From: Lachnospiraceae bacterium
GTDB lineage: Bacteria > Bacillota > Clostridia > Lachnospirales > Lachnospiraceae
Assembly (NCBI GenBank): GCA_015056815.1
Contig: SVFN01000015.1
Location: 1-64,000 of the forward strand
Direction: 5' to 3'
Length of the DNA: 64,000 nucleotides
Shown here: positions 19,922-27,064 of the stretch, in pieces
Layout: each line of letters starts with the position of its first letter
Position numbering within the stretch: position 1 is the first letter of the stretch
The notes under the pieces: model-generated
What the model was told of the DNA's origin: nothing
The model's input: only the letters and a program-made list of their open reading frames with translations
Databases searched by the model: none
Position numbers and translations under genes: made by a program

Positions 19922-20881
19922 TTACTTCAATTCCTTCTCGATGTCTGCCATCTTTTTTTCCTGCGCTTTCACGAATCTTTGTATCTGTTCTTCCAGCCGG
20001 AAAAGCGCCTGCTCTGCCTCTCTGATCAACTCCTCTGCCGGAGTGACTTCCTTTCCCGCATAAAAAGAAAGAAGTTTCGCATCGATGTCATATGTGGCAG
20101 TTAGTTCTTCCGCTTCCCGCCCGAAAGCTGCATAATCTTTTTCATATTCTTCCTGAAGTCTGTCCAGATGAAGCAGAAGATTTTTCTTCCTTCGGGAAAG
20201 CTCCTCATTCTTCTGTTCAAGCTCTGCTTTCTTTTTCTCCAATTCCCGAACAGCTTCTTCCAGTTTTGCATTGCCCGCTGCAAGCTGTCCGTTTTCTCTC
20301 TCCAATCCGGCAAGCTGCTGTCTGACAGAAGCATTTTGTCCAATTTCCGGTTCTCTCCCAAAAGCACTCCGCTCTGTCCGGACGGGCACCTCAAATCCTG
20401 CCTCGAACAGATTTGTCGCAGTTCTTTCTTCTTCCGTTGCTGATCCCTGCCGTTTTTCAGGCTTAGATCCTTCTTTCACATCGCTGCTTTGCGACTCGAC
20501 CTGCAGTTCATACTTTTCGATTCCCTGCGGCATGAGCACAAGCTGTGTTTCCCCGGTCGGAAGCTCTATGGAATGTGCCACGCTGCTGCTACCGTTACGA
20601 ATGATCTCAGTACGCACCGGCACGCCGGCTGACATGAAAAACTGCACGCCCTCCCCCACAGCATTCGGCCGGAAGGTCACACAGTTCTCCTCCGTATCTT
20701 CGGAAACATTAAAATTGTGAAAACGATATACCGTTTTTCCCTGTGCATGCAGTTCTCTGAAATCCATTTCTTCCGCGTCCGACTCTGCCGCAAGCTGAAA
20801 AGATACGGCATCCGACTCCGTCTCCCGCAATAGATAGAATTTCAAATAGTCCCTTCCATAAAAATCAAATGTCTGCGTCAT
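19922..20881 (-). CDS. Beta-domain plus coiled-coil operon protein
   Basis: 319 residues from the ATG at 20881 (a TTG sits one codon earlier). The start overlaps the end of the radical SAM gene by 17 bases, so translation is probably coupled. Residues 1-135 look all-beta (alternating hydrophobics, with EENCVTFRPNAVGEG near residue 65). Residues about 170-319 are a continuous coiled coil rich in E, K and Q. The family is unknown. The repeated use of coiled coils across this operon suggests these proteins bind one another. Confidence 0.7.
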   Translation of the reverse strand: MTQTFDFYGRDYLKFYLLRETESDAVSFQLAAESDAEEMDFRELHAQGKTVYRFHNFNVSEDTEENCVTFRPNAVGEGVQFFMSAGVPVRTEIIRNGSSSVAHSIELPTGETQLVLMPQGIEKYELQVESQSSDVKEGSKPEKRQGSATEEERTATNLFEAGFEVPVRTERSAFGREPEIGQNASVRQQLAGLERENGQLAAGNAKLEEAVRELEKKKAELEQKNEELSRRKKNLLLHLDRLQEEYEKDYAAFGREAEELTATYDIDAKLLSFYAGKEVTPAEELIREAEQALFRLEEQIQRFVKAQEKKMADIEKELK

Positions 20882-21536
20882 CAAAATCGATTCCTTCCGT
20901 TTTCTGCATTTTTTGTCTGAGCTCCCGCCATGTGTTCAAGCCATTCTCCGATGGCACTCCGATCATATACAACTTCCCGTTCTCCACCCTGATCTCCATC
21001 TTACGCTTCTCTTTCGTATGATAGTATGGTTCCCATACGTCCCTGTAACGTTCACTCAAAGGAAGGATCCTCTGATTGGACGATCCTCTGTAGGCTTGTC
21101 CGTCATCGAGTGAGATCTGATATCTTCCATCGATCAATAGATCCGTCTGGGACAGCAAATCCCGGATCCCTGCTTCTTTCTTCTCTTGCAGTTCTTCTAT
21201 CGTATATCCCGTATAAATGATCACGCCATAATCCCGCTTCGCCCGGATCTGTTTCAGCAGCTTCGCCAGCGCCTGTGCCTGTTCAAAAGGCTCTCCCCCG
21301 CTGATCGTAATGCCCTCAGTCCCCTGTACTGTTGCAAACAGCTCTGCCAGCCTGCTCGTATCCGCACAGACAGGTGCCCGCTCATTCATTTCTTTGGCCA
21401 GACAGCCCTCACACTGAAAGGGACAGCCGCTTACCCACAGCGCACTGCGTAAAAAAGGTCCCAGTACCTTTGTCTGCAGAATGTAATGCGATATTCTCAA
21501 CACTTCTTTTCTACTGATCTCACTGTCTTTTGTCAT
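20865..21536 (-). CDS. Radical SAM activase-like protein (NrdG-type)
   Basis: 223 residues from the ATG at 21536, preceded by AAAGGA at 6 bases; a longer frame from a TTG at 21566 lacks a good site. It carries the 4Fe-4S radical SAM motif CPFQCEGC (CX3CX2C) near residue 40 and the SAM-binding GGEPF near residue 87, with the short length of ribonucleotide reductase or pyruvate-formate-lyase activating enzymes. Such enzymes normally install a glycyl radical on a partner, yet no glycyl radical enzyme is in this operon or window. It is the first gene after a strong promoter. The role here is unknown: it may modify an operon protein or make the operon's output conditional on anaerobic conditions. 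Confidence 0.85.
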   Translation of the reverse strand: MTKDSEISRKEVLRISHYILQTKVLGPFLRSALWVSGCPFQCEGCLAKEMNERAPVCADTSRLAELFATVQGTEGITISGGEPFEQAQALAKLLKQIRAKRDYGVIIYTGYTIEELQEKKEAGIRDLLSQTDLLIDGRYQISLDDGQAYRGSSNQRILPLSERYRDVWEPYYHTKEKRKMEIRVENGKLYMIGVPSENGLNTWRELRQKMQKTEGIDFDDADI

Positions 21537-21588
21537 GTCGGATCCTTTTTTCAGATTTTTCTCCAAAAGTGCGCAAAATTATACAATA

Positions 21589-21617
21589 ATTTTACACCCC
21601 ACCTAATGCAATGTCAA
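21589..21617 (-). promoter_or_regulatory. Promoter of the seven-gene ATPase operon
   Basis: Minus-strand -35 TTGACA (21617-21612) and -10 TAAAAT (21594-21589) with a 17-base spacer, a near-consensus sigma-A promoter 53 bases upstream of the radical SAM start. No other convincing promoter was seen down to the last ATPase gene. Confidence 0.8.
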
Positions 21618-21720
21618 GTTAATTGGTATAATGTGCACAATTTTTTATTTGTTTTTCTCGCTTATTATGGTTATTTTCATCAGAACATAGAATATCGGAA
21701 ATTGGACTTTCCTATAAAGT

Positions 21721-21765
21721 AAAAAAACGAAATCAATGGAAGCAGATCCGCCTGTCCTGATTTCG
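21721..21765 (-). terminator. Terminator after the NUDIX gene
   Basis: Reading the minus strand, CGAAATCA and TGATTTCG (21765-21758 and 21735-21728) can pair around a 22-base loop, followed by seven T (21727-21721). This separates the NUDIX transcript from the ATPase operon. Confidence 0.65.
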
Positions 21766-21793
21766 CTTTCTTCGAACGACTGAAAAAATATTG

Positions 21794-22495
21794 TCAGATG
21801 TCACATTCAGAAATGGTATGTAGATACAGTTTTTCTCTCCGGACTCCGGTTCTGGAGTATTCTTTGGTTTCCGTTATCTGTGAGTCCAGATTGCGCACAA
21901 ATTCAAGCGGAAAAATCTCCTGATCCAGTATTACCTCATAAAGCTCCTGTAATTCTGTCAGTGTGAATTTTTCCGGCATCAGCCAAAAGACCATGTCCGT
22001 GATATAAATATGCCGCCGCAGACAGTTCAGTGTGGTCTGAATAATCCTGCGTTCAAAAGACGCTGCCCCCATTTCTTCCGGCTGATCTGCCGGCGTCCAG
22101 AAACCGTCTTTCAGAGGTTGCTTTGTCTGATCGGTCAGTGCCACATAAACGCAAAGCGGATCGTTGTCTTCCTGCTCGGAAGGCGCATCAAATGTGTGAA
22201 ACTGTTCACATCGGATTCCCGTCAGGCCGGTTTTTTCCTGCAGGATACGCTCTGCCGCTTTCTGCAGGCTCTCTCCCTGATTTCTGTCTCCCTTTGGAAG
22301 CATGGCTGTTCTTTCATTGCCTGCGCCCTCTCCCTTTATCAGTAAAACTCCCAGTTTTTTGGTTCGCACTTTCCGGACACTGATCGTATCCGAACTCAGT
22401 ATTCCCAGTACCAAAACGGCAACACGCAGCTTTACCGTCTTGTCTCTGCCCTTCTCCATGTGAAAACCGTTTTTCTCCTCATTCATTTCCATCAT
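21794..22495 (-). CDS. NUDIX-like sensor with C-terminal winged helix (NrtR-like)
   Basis: 233 residues from the ATG at 22495 (GAGGGA 7 bases upstream); a GTG at 22510 is the longer alternative. Residues about 25-150 are a NUDIX fold. The box reads GDRNQGES... then RILQEKTGL, where the canonical REUxEExGU has two acidic residues replaced (E to I, E to K), so hydrolysis is doubtful. Residues about 155-230 resemble the winged helix of NrtR/NUDIX regulators (FTLTELQELYEVILD). Known NrtR proteins bind ADP-ribose-type ligands and repress NAD genes. Here the gene lies directly upstream of, but is terminated before, the ATPase operon, so regulation of that operon is an inference from position. No NAD biosynthesis gene is in the window. 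Confidence 0.8.
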   Translation of the reverse strand: MMEMNEEKNGFHMEKGRDKTVKLRVAVLVLGILSSDTISVRKVRTKKLGVLLIKGEGAGNERTAMLPKGDRNQGESLQKAAERILQEKTGLTGIRCEQFHTFDAPSEQEDNDPLCVYVALTDQTKQPLKDGFWTPADQPEEMGAASFERRIIQTTLNCLRRHIYITDMVFWLMPEKFTLTELQELYEVILDQEIFPLEFVRNLDSQITETKEYSRTGVRREKLYLHTISECDI

Positions 22496-22550
22496 ATCAC
22501 TTTCCCTCACGCTTCCGTGCAGAAGCTTTTCTCCCTTTTTTTCTTAATCC

Positions 22551-22603
22551 AAAAAGATTCCAAAGGATTGCTGCGTGCTTTGCACGCCAGCAATCCCGGA
22601 ATC
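22551..22603 (-). terminator. Long hairpin with T-run upstream of the NUDIX gene
   Basis: Reading the minus strand, GATTCC and GGAATC (22603-22598 and 22561-22556) enclose a further long stem around a GCAAAGC-type loop, followed by five T (22555-22551). It acts as a terminator for the genes at 22.8-24.6 kb, or as an attenuator in the leader of the NUDIX gene, which starts 56 bases downstream. A second perfect 10-bp hairpin with no T-run occupies 22629-22659. Confidence 0.6.
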
Positions 22604-22699
22604 CCAGATAGTACGGAACAGATGATGCAGGAAAGGCAAAACAGTTTTCTGCCTTTCCTGAAAACGGAGACCGGTGCCTGTCCCCGCCTTTAGAATATT

Positions 22700-22758
22700 G
22701 TTATGTGCTTCATCATATCTTATGGTTTCTAAAAAATAGTTATGATGTTCATCATAAC
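22700..22758. promoter_or_regulatory. Two BlaI-type palindromes
   Basis: 22739-22758 is a perfect palindrome, GTTATGATG-TT-CATCATAAC. A degenerate copy, GTTATGTGCTTCATCATATC, sits at 22700-22719. They resemble the operator in front of the blaI-like gene at 24.67 kb (TTATGT-TGG-ACATAA). A weak minus-strand promoter (-35 TTGAAT at 22788-22783, -10 TATATG at 22763-22758) abuts the perfect copy, so a BlaI-repressed transcript running toward 22.55 kb is possible. No open reading frame with a ribosome binding site was seen between 22496 and 22825. Confidence 0.5.
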
Positions 22759-22825
22759 ATATATCCTATAAAATAAAGCTTGATTCAAATCATTGTCAAG
22801 CAAACGTCAATTTCTGATATTTAGT

Positions 22826-23080
22826 TTATTCGCAATCAATCCAGCCTGTTATCCATTTTTCTTCGGTAAGAGACCACAAGCGCTTTTGTAACTTTCCGTT
22901 GTATCGACGGTAATACCATTTGAATACCTGTCCCCTCACATTCTCCAACTTCGAATCTGAAGCCGCCGTTATCTTTTCCTGCGGTACTTCCGTCCTTACT
23001 TCTGTAGCTGCTACCGGCACTGTCAGAAGTGTCAATGCAACCATAGAAGTTGCTAAAAATCTCATATTCAGTTTTCTCAT
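22826..23080 (-). CDS. Small secreted protein of the BlaI/M56 cluster
   Basis: 84 residues from the ATG at 23080, with AAGGAG 10 bases upstream; an earlier ATG at 23101 overlaps the preceding stop codon. Residues 1-27 form a signal peptide (RFLATSMVALTLLTVPVAA). The mature part ends in an aromatic block, FKWYYRRYNGKLQKRLWS, then a tryptophan-rich tail. Small secreted aromatic proteins of this kind often sit next to BlaI/M56 pairs in Clostridia; the function is unknown. The first codons carry a 15-base near-perfect tandem duplication encoding RKLNM twice. Confidence 0.65.
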   Translation of the reverse strand: MRKLNMRFLATSMVALTLLTVPVAATEVRTEVPQEKITAASDSKLENVRGQVFKWYYRRYNGKLQKRLWSLTEEKWITGWIDCE

Positions 23081-23097
23081 ATTCAATTTTCTCCTTT

Positions 23098-24226
23098 TCA
23101 TTCTGATTCATAAATCGGCAATCCTGCATACGGAGGCTGTTTGATCTCATCTTCTGTGAGAATATTCTTTTGCACCATATCCTTCGTATACAGATATGTA
23201 CCATCCGGATATTTAATCAAGAAATCAGATACATATTTCTCATCTATGGCTTCACCATTATTCAGGAACCCTTTTTCACCAGGTGTGCCAGCAGGTTGCA
23301 CCAGAAACATATACGACACCAAAAACAATGCCACACTGATCACAGCGAGAAGCATTGTCAGTCCGCCGGACTGTTTCTTTGGTGGCTCCAGCACTTCCTC
23401 AAACCTGCGTTTTAAAAACGCGCTTTTTGCATATCCGATTCCCAATTCCGGTTCTTTTTTGTTACCGAGCTTCAGTACATGCAGAATACTGTCCAGATAT
23501 GCTACTTTTTCTTCCTCCAGCATATCCCGACACACCCTTGCATCACATTGCAGCTCTATCATCTGTTCCGTACAGATCTTTAAAAAAATAAACCACCGGA
23601 TTCCACCAGAAAAGGCATTGGAGCAGTTTTACCGCTCTCTGTTTTCCCACATCCTTTCTTAAAAAATGTATCAACTCGTGTTTAAAGAACCCGATAAACT
23701 CCTTCTCCGGGAAGGCAAGCATTTGCTTTGGGATCAAAATGACCGGCTTTAGAAAGCTGACAGAAACCGGCGTGGAGAAGCCCTCCGTAATCGCAAGCGT
23801 AAACTCTCCGCGATACCCTAACTGCTTTGCCGCTTCTTCGCATGCACCATACAGCTTCTCGTCGCATGTGACTTTCCCTGCCTCCGCCACGATCTTTTTT
23901 AATCGTAGCAATTCATTGCAAAACCGGTACAAAAGCAGAATACTCACCCCTGCCCAGAGCATGATCAGGGAATCTGATATCGTGATCCCTCCGAAAAGCT
24001 CCCTTCTTCCAATGCGCCTTAGCACGGGATAAATGTTAAACTCCATTACGACCTTACCGCTTTTGAACTCGATCGGCAGAATAAGCCGTGCTGCTCCCAG
24101 AAGGTAGATCAATAAAATAAGTTTCAGCCGTACTCTTTTCCCATAAGTAGCCAGGAGAATCCCGATCCCAAATACAATACTGGAACATATCAGACTCATG
24201 ATCAAAGAATACACTGAAACTGTCAT
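23098..24226 (-). pseudogene. BlaR1-like M56 metallopeptidase, frameshifted
   Basis: Two abutting frames together make one M56 antirepressor. The upstream part (24226-23543, ATG with GAGG) has N-terminal membrane helices and the zinc motif KHELIHFLRKD (HExxH), then reaches NPVVYFF. The downstream part (frame of 23562-23098) continues the family with CTEQMIELQCDARVC, a cytosolic region, one more membrane helix (LTMLLAVISVALFLVSYMF) and an extracellular tail. The break is at a T7 run on the coding strand (plus-strand A run 23582-23588); six T would restore one frame. Known M56 proteins cleave or inactivate a BlaI repressor on a signal. Either it is inactivated, switchable by slippage, or a base-call error. 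Confidence 0.75.
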
Positions 24227-24240
24227 TTAACCTACCTCTT

Positions 24241-24639
24241 TTATCTTTCGTTCTCCTGAACACGTAAATCCTGACGTTTCTGCTTCAGAATGTTCTCCAG
24301 GGATTCAATATCTTTCTCCCGTATTCCTTTCCTGTTTACCAGTGCGGAAACGATCCCCAGAAGCTTTTCTTCATCCGATCTGCCAGGCATCCCATTATCA
24401 ACGCATTCGAGCATATAATCTTCCTGTGTGATCAGTGCTTCATAGGTACGCCCGTACCGTTTTGTCTCATCTGTGATCTTAAGTACCCCTTTTGACAGCA
24501 TACTGTTAAGGATCAGATGAATCGATGACGGATTCCATTTTCTCCCGACGGTCCCCTCTAAAATCTCCGAACGGGATAATGGGCGGTTTTCTTTCCATAG
24601 AAGCTCCATGATCAGATACTCGTTGTGGGATAATTGCAC
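24241..24639 (-). CDS. BlaI/MecI/CopY-type repressor
   Basis: 132 residues starting at GTG (24639), with a strong GGAGG 7 bases before it. The N-terminal winged helix is typical (LSHNEYLIMELLWKEN, then PLSRSEILE and SIHLILNSMLSKG), followed by a dimerisation helix region. Family members are dimeric repressors that bind TTATG-type palindromes and are removed by M56 sensor peptidases. The M56 gene follows after 14 bases, and a matching palindrome sits in its own promoter, implying autoregulation. Because the M56 partner is frameshifted here, the repressor may be locked on. Confidence 0.85.
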   Translation of the reverse strand: MQLSHNEYLIMELLWKENRPLSRSEILEGTVGRKWNPSSIHLILNSMLSKGVLKITDETKRYGRTYEALITQEDYMLECVDNGMPGRSDEEKLLGIVSALVNRKGIREKDIESLENILKQKRQDLRVQENER

Positions 24640-24664
24640 ATTTTCACCTCCCCCGCAAGCAAAA

Positions 24665-24694
24665 ATATTATGTTGGACATAACAATGTTATCAA
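24665..24694 (-). promoter_or_regulatory. Promoter and operator of the blaI-like gene
   Basis: The perfect palindrome TTATGT-TGG-ACATAA at 24668-24682 lies between a -35 TTGATA (24694-24689) and a -10 TAATAT (24670-24665) with an 18-base spacer. Occupation by BlaI would block RNA polymerase. Confidence 0.6.
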
Positions 24695-24848
24695 GTCTTG
24701 CCATCACTGTCAAGCAAAAAACGGGCTTTCCCCGATTTAGTCATTATTAGCCTAAAAATACATTTTTGCCGTTACTTATCCGGTTTTACTTCACTTTCCG
24801 TATATTTTTTCCTTTTTTTAAGTACGCGCAGTAGAAATGATATTCCGA

Positions 24849-25706
24849 TCAGGTTAAATGAAATACCCTTTTTGTATTCTCTGCCGTAATTTTCATCACG
24901 TCTTCAATCGGAATATCTTTAATCTCGGCGATTCTTTTTGCAACTGCCGGAAGTATCAGGCTTGTATTATGAGCCTTTTTCCACCGTTTCCCCACAATAC
25001 CATCCGGGCGCTCGGGCTTCACATACGGACCATCCGTTTCAAGCAATAGACTTTCCATCGAAACAGATGCCACTGCCTGCTTTAGAGATTCGCTGATCTG
25101 CTGTTTCATAAGGAGTGTTCCTCCGATGCCAAGACACAATCCCAGTTCTTCCGTATATACTTTTGCAACATCTGCTCCTCCTGCAAAACAATGGCAGACC
25201 CCGCCATGGAGTTTTCCTTTGTTTTTCGTTAGGATACGCAGCGCATCTTCATGGGCAAGACGAATATGAAGGATCAGGGGCAGTTCCATCTCATGAGCCA
25301 GGTTGATCTGCCATTGGAACCATAACTTCTGCTTAAGCCTATGCTGCTTTTTTCTCTCGTAATGATAATCCAGCCCGGTCTCTCCGATTGCGACTACCTC
25401 CGGACTTTTTGCATACTCCCTGACTCTTTTAAAATCTCTCAACGATGAATGGATGCACCGGGTCGGATGATTTCCTACCGCCGGATAAATGAATCCCCGT
25501 TCCTGACTGCTCAGCCTGAGAAGTAATTCGTTTGAAGCGACATCTATGGCCGGTTCGATACAGCATTCTATGCCGCGTTTCTTCATCTCCCTGATTAATG
25601 AATCCCGTTTTCCTTCTCTGATCACAAAATCCCCGTTTTCCATATCTATATAAGGGAATAACTGATCGTAGTATGCATACGACAAGTGTATGTGAGAATC
25701 CATCAT
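24849..25706 (-). CDS. TatD-family metal-dependent DNase
   Basis: 285 residues from the ATG at 25706, directly after AGGAGGTGATTTT; the open frame extends 22 codons further but without support. Metal ligands of the TatD family are all visible: DSHIHLS at the N-terminus, GETGLDYH, LILHIRLAHED, VCHCFAGG and the late LLETDGPY. Length matches TatD/YcfH. These TIM-barrel enzymes are 3'-5' exonucleases or DNA-repair and turnover nucleases. It stands alone between the BlaI cluster and a phosphoesterase gene. Confidence 0.9.
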   Translation of the reverse strand: MMDSHIHLSYAYYDQLFPYIDMENGDFVIREGKRDSLIREMKKRGIECCIEPAIDVASNELLLRLSSQERGFIYPAVGNHPTRCIHSSLRDFKRVREYAKSPEVVAIGETGLDYHYERKKQHRLKQKLWFQWQINLAHEMELPLILHIRLAHEDALRILTKNKGKLHGGVCHCFAGGADVAKVYTEELGLCLGIGGTLLMKQQISESLKQAVASVSMESLLLETDGPYVKPERPDGIVGKRWKKAHNTSLILPAVAKRIAEIKDIPIEDVMKITAENTKRVFHLT

Positions 25707-25846
25707 AAAATCACCTCCTTTTCTTCTTCTGATCAGCGGATCAATGCAAAGCGATAAAAAAGCAAAAACCATTGCTATTTACAGCTGCTCTGTCTGTGAA
25801 TAGATCGTAACATTTCCACTACAAACATAATTATGCTCTGAAATGA

Positions 25847-26563
25847 TCATCCTGCAATCCCTGTGTATTCCCAGGTACATGTATCCAGAAGTAAAAATTC
25901 CCGCGTCCCGATCGGCCGCCCGTCACGATAAGTGGAAAACACATCACAAGATAAAACATTCCCCCTCCGCTCAATCTTTTCAACCGGCGTATGTCCTACC
26001 ACCTGTAAGATTGTTTCTTCGCCATATCGCTTTCCTTTCGAATACTGTGGTCTGAACCAGATCGGAGAAGCGTCATTCCACATCTTATCACTATTTAGTG
26101 CGTTTATCCGATTTATGACCTCACCCAGATTATTCCTTTCCCTTGCAGGAACTGTTTCTCTTACAAAATAATCCAAAAGACCCCCATGGCAAAAAATGAC
26201 ATTATCAATCCGCTGAATATACTGCGGCGGATTATCTGCTTTTGCCAAAACGTCTTCAAGCTCTTTCAGCTTTTGGCGAACAACACCTGCCGCATAGGAA
26301 CTGTAACCACTCTCCATCATACCCCACACATAAGACAGATCATGATTGCCATAACAAAAATAAGTATCCGGGTATTCTTTTGCAAAAGAAATGGCTGCGT
26401 CAAATGTTTTCGTATATAATTCTATCTCATATTCCTTTCCCCAGTCATCAGGAATGTCCATAAGACAGACTGCCCGTTCTGCAATTTCCCGCCGCATCAG
26501 GCTTGCTGCCTGTTCAAACATATCCGGTTTGAGATGTACATCCGGGATTACAAGTACTTTCAT
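25847..26563 (-). CDS. Calcineurin-like metallophosphoesterase
   Basis: 238 residues. The start at 26563 (MKVLVIPDVH) follows AAGGAAAA and begins the family's first motif DxH. GNHD occurs as CYGNHDLSY, then FCHGG and VVGHTPV give the remaining metal ligands. The expected GD motif reads MDIPDDW, a minor variant. Substrate cannot be told; related proteins act on nucleotides, capped RNA or phosphoproteins. The frame stays open 97 codons upstream (to 26854), but that segment has no recognisable domain. Confidence 0.85.
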   Translation of the reverse strand: MKVLVIPDVHLKPDMFEQAASLMRREIAERAVCLMDIPDDWGKEYEIELYTKTFDAAISFAKEYPDTYFCYGNHDLSYVWGMMESGYSSYAAGVVRQKLKELEDVLAKADNPPQYIQRIDNVIFCHGGLLDYFVRETVPARERNNLGEVINRINALNSDKMWNDASPIWFRPQYSKGKRYGEETILQVVGHTPVEKIERRGNVLSCDVFSTYRDGRPIGTREFLLLDTCTWEYTGIAG

Positions 26564-26854
26564 AGAATTTTCCTTTTCTTTCTGAAGATATCGAAAAACA
26601 AAATCAATGGCATCCTTCTCAACCAAAACAAAAAATGTATTTCTGCCAATTAGATGATTCAAAAATTCATTCACCTGCGGTCTATAAATAAACTTTTTTG
26701 CCACATTGTTGCTCTTATTGACCGCAGACTGTGACAGGTATTTCCGCCTTAAACAATCTGCAGAAATTACCTGAAATAATCTGCGGTTTGACAATTTACA
26801 CTCTATCACATTTTTGTGCAATTGCATAATCGTATAGTTGCAATATAGTTGCAA
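26564..26854 (-). other. Open frame upstream of the phosphoesterase, no domain recognised
   Basis: The phosphoesterase frame continues upstream to a TTG or to an internal ATG, encoding residues such as FIYRPQVNEFLNHLIG and VEKDAIDFVFRYLQ. This could be an N-terminal extension or a remnant of another gene. The lack of any ribosome binding site at its start and the strong site at 26563 argue for a remnant. Confidence 0.3.
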
Positions 26855-26868
26855 TCTTCATTTTCCGC

Positions 26869-26897
26869 TTGAATCCCCACCTGTTTTATCCTATTAT
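26869..26897 (+). promoter_or_regulatory. Promoter of the small plus-strand gene
   Basis: -35 TTGAAT (26869-26874), 17-base spacer, -10 TATTAT (26892-26897), 32 bases before the ATG of the 32-residue frame. Confidence 0.6.
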
Positions 26898-26928
26898 GAT
26901 ACTATCTTTGGCTTACGGGAGTTTTGCT

Positions 26929-27027
26929 ATGTCTTCATTACAGCAGAAACAGCGGATGATCCAGAATACGATAATAATAATCAACAAACTGATCAAGGCT
27001 GTCGTTTCAGATGATAAACACATCTAA
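26929..27027 (+). CDS. 32-residue small protein with its own promoter and terminator
   Basis: ATG at 26929 with GGGAG 7 bases upstream; ends TAA at 27027. The peptide begins MSSLQQKQRM, continues with a short hydrophobic stretch (NTIIIINKLIKAVV) and ends polar, so it could be a short amphipathic or membrane-active peptide such as a toxin or regulator. The coding end overlaps the terminator hairpin, so the whole transcript is only about 140 nt. A regulatory RNA without translation is the alternative. Confidence 0.5.
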   Translation: MSSLQQKQRMIQNTIIIINKLIKAVVSDDKHI

Positions 27028-27043
27028 ATACGACAGCCTTTTT
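26996..27043 (+). terminator. Terminator of the small plus-strand transcript
   Basis: Perfect 10-bp arms AGGCTGTCGT (26996-27005) and ACGACAGCCT (27030-27039), an inner AGATG/CATCT pairing, then a T-run to 27043. Confidence 0.85.
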
Positions 27044-27064
27044 ACTTGCCTGCTGCTTTATTTT

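Noticed and set aside
20881-21566. The longer TTG start of the radical SAM gene at 21566
   Set aside because: It sits only about 23 bases past the -10 box and has no ribosome binding site; the ATG at 21536 has AAAGGA.
23575-23600. Programmed ribosomal frameshifting in the M56 gene
   Set aside because: A -1 shift at the T7 run would reach TAA at once; the join needs a skipped base, and no other frameshift signal was seen.
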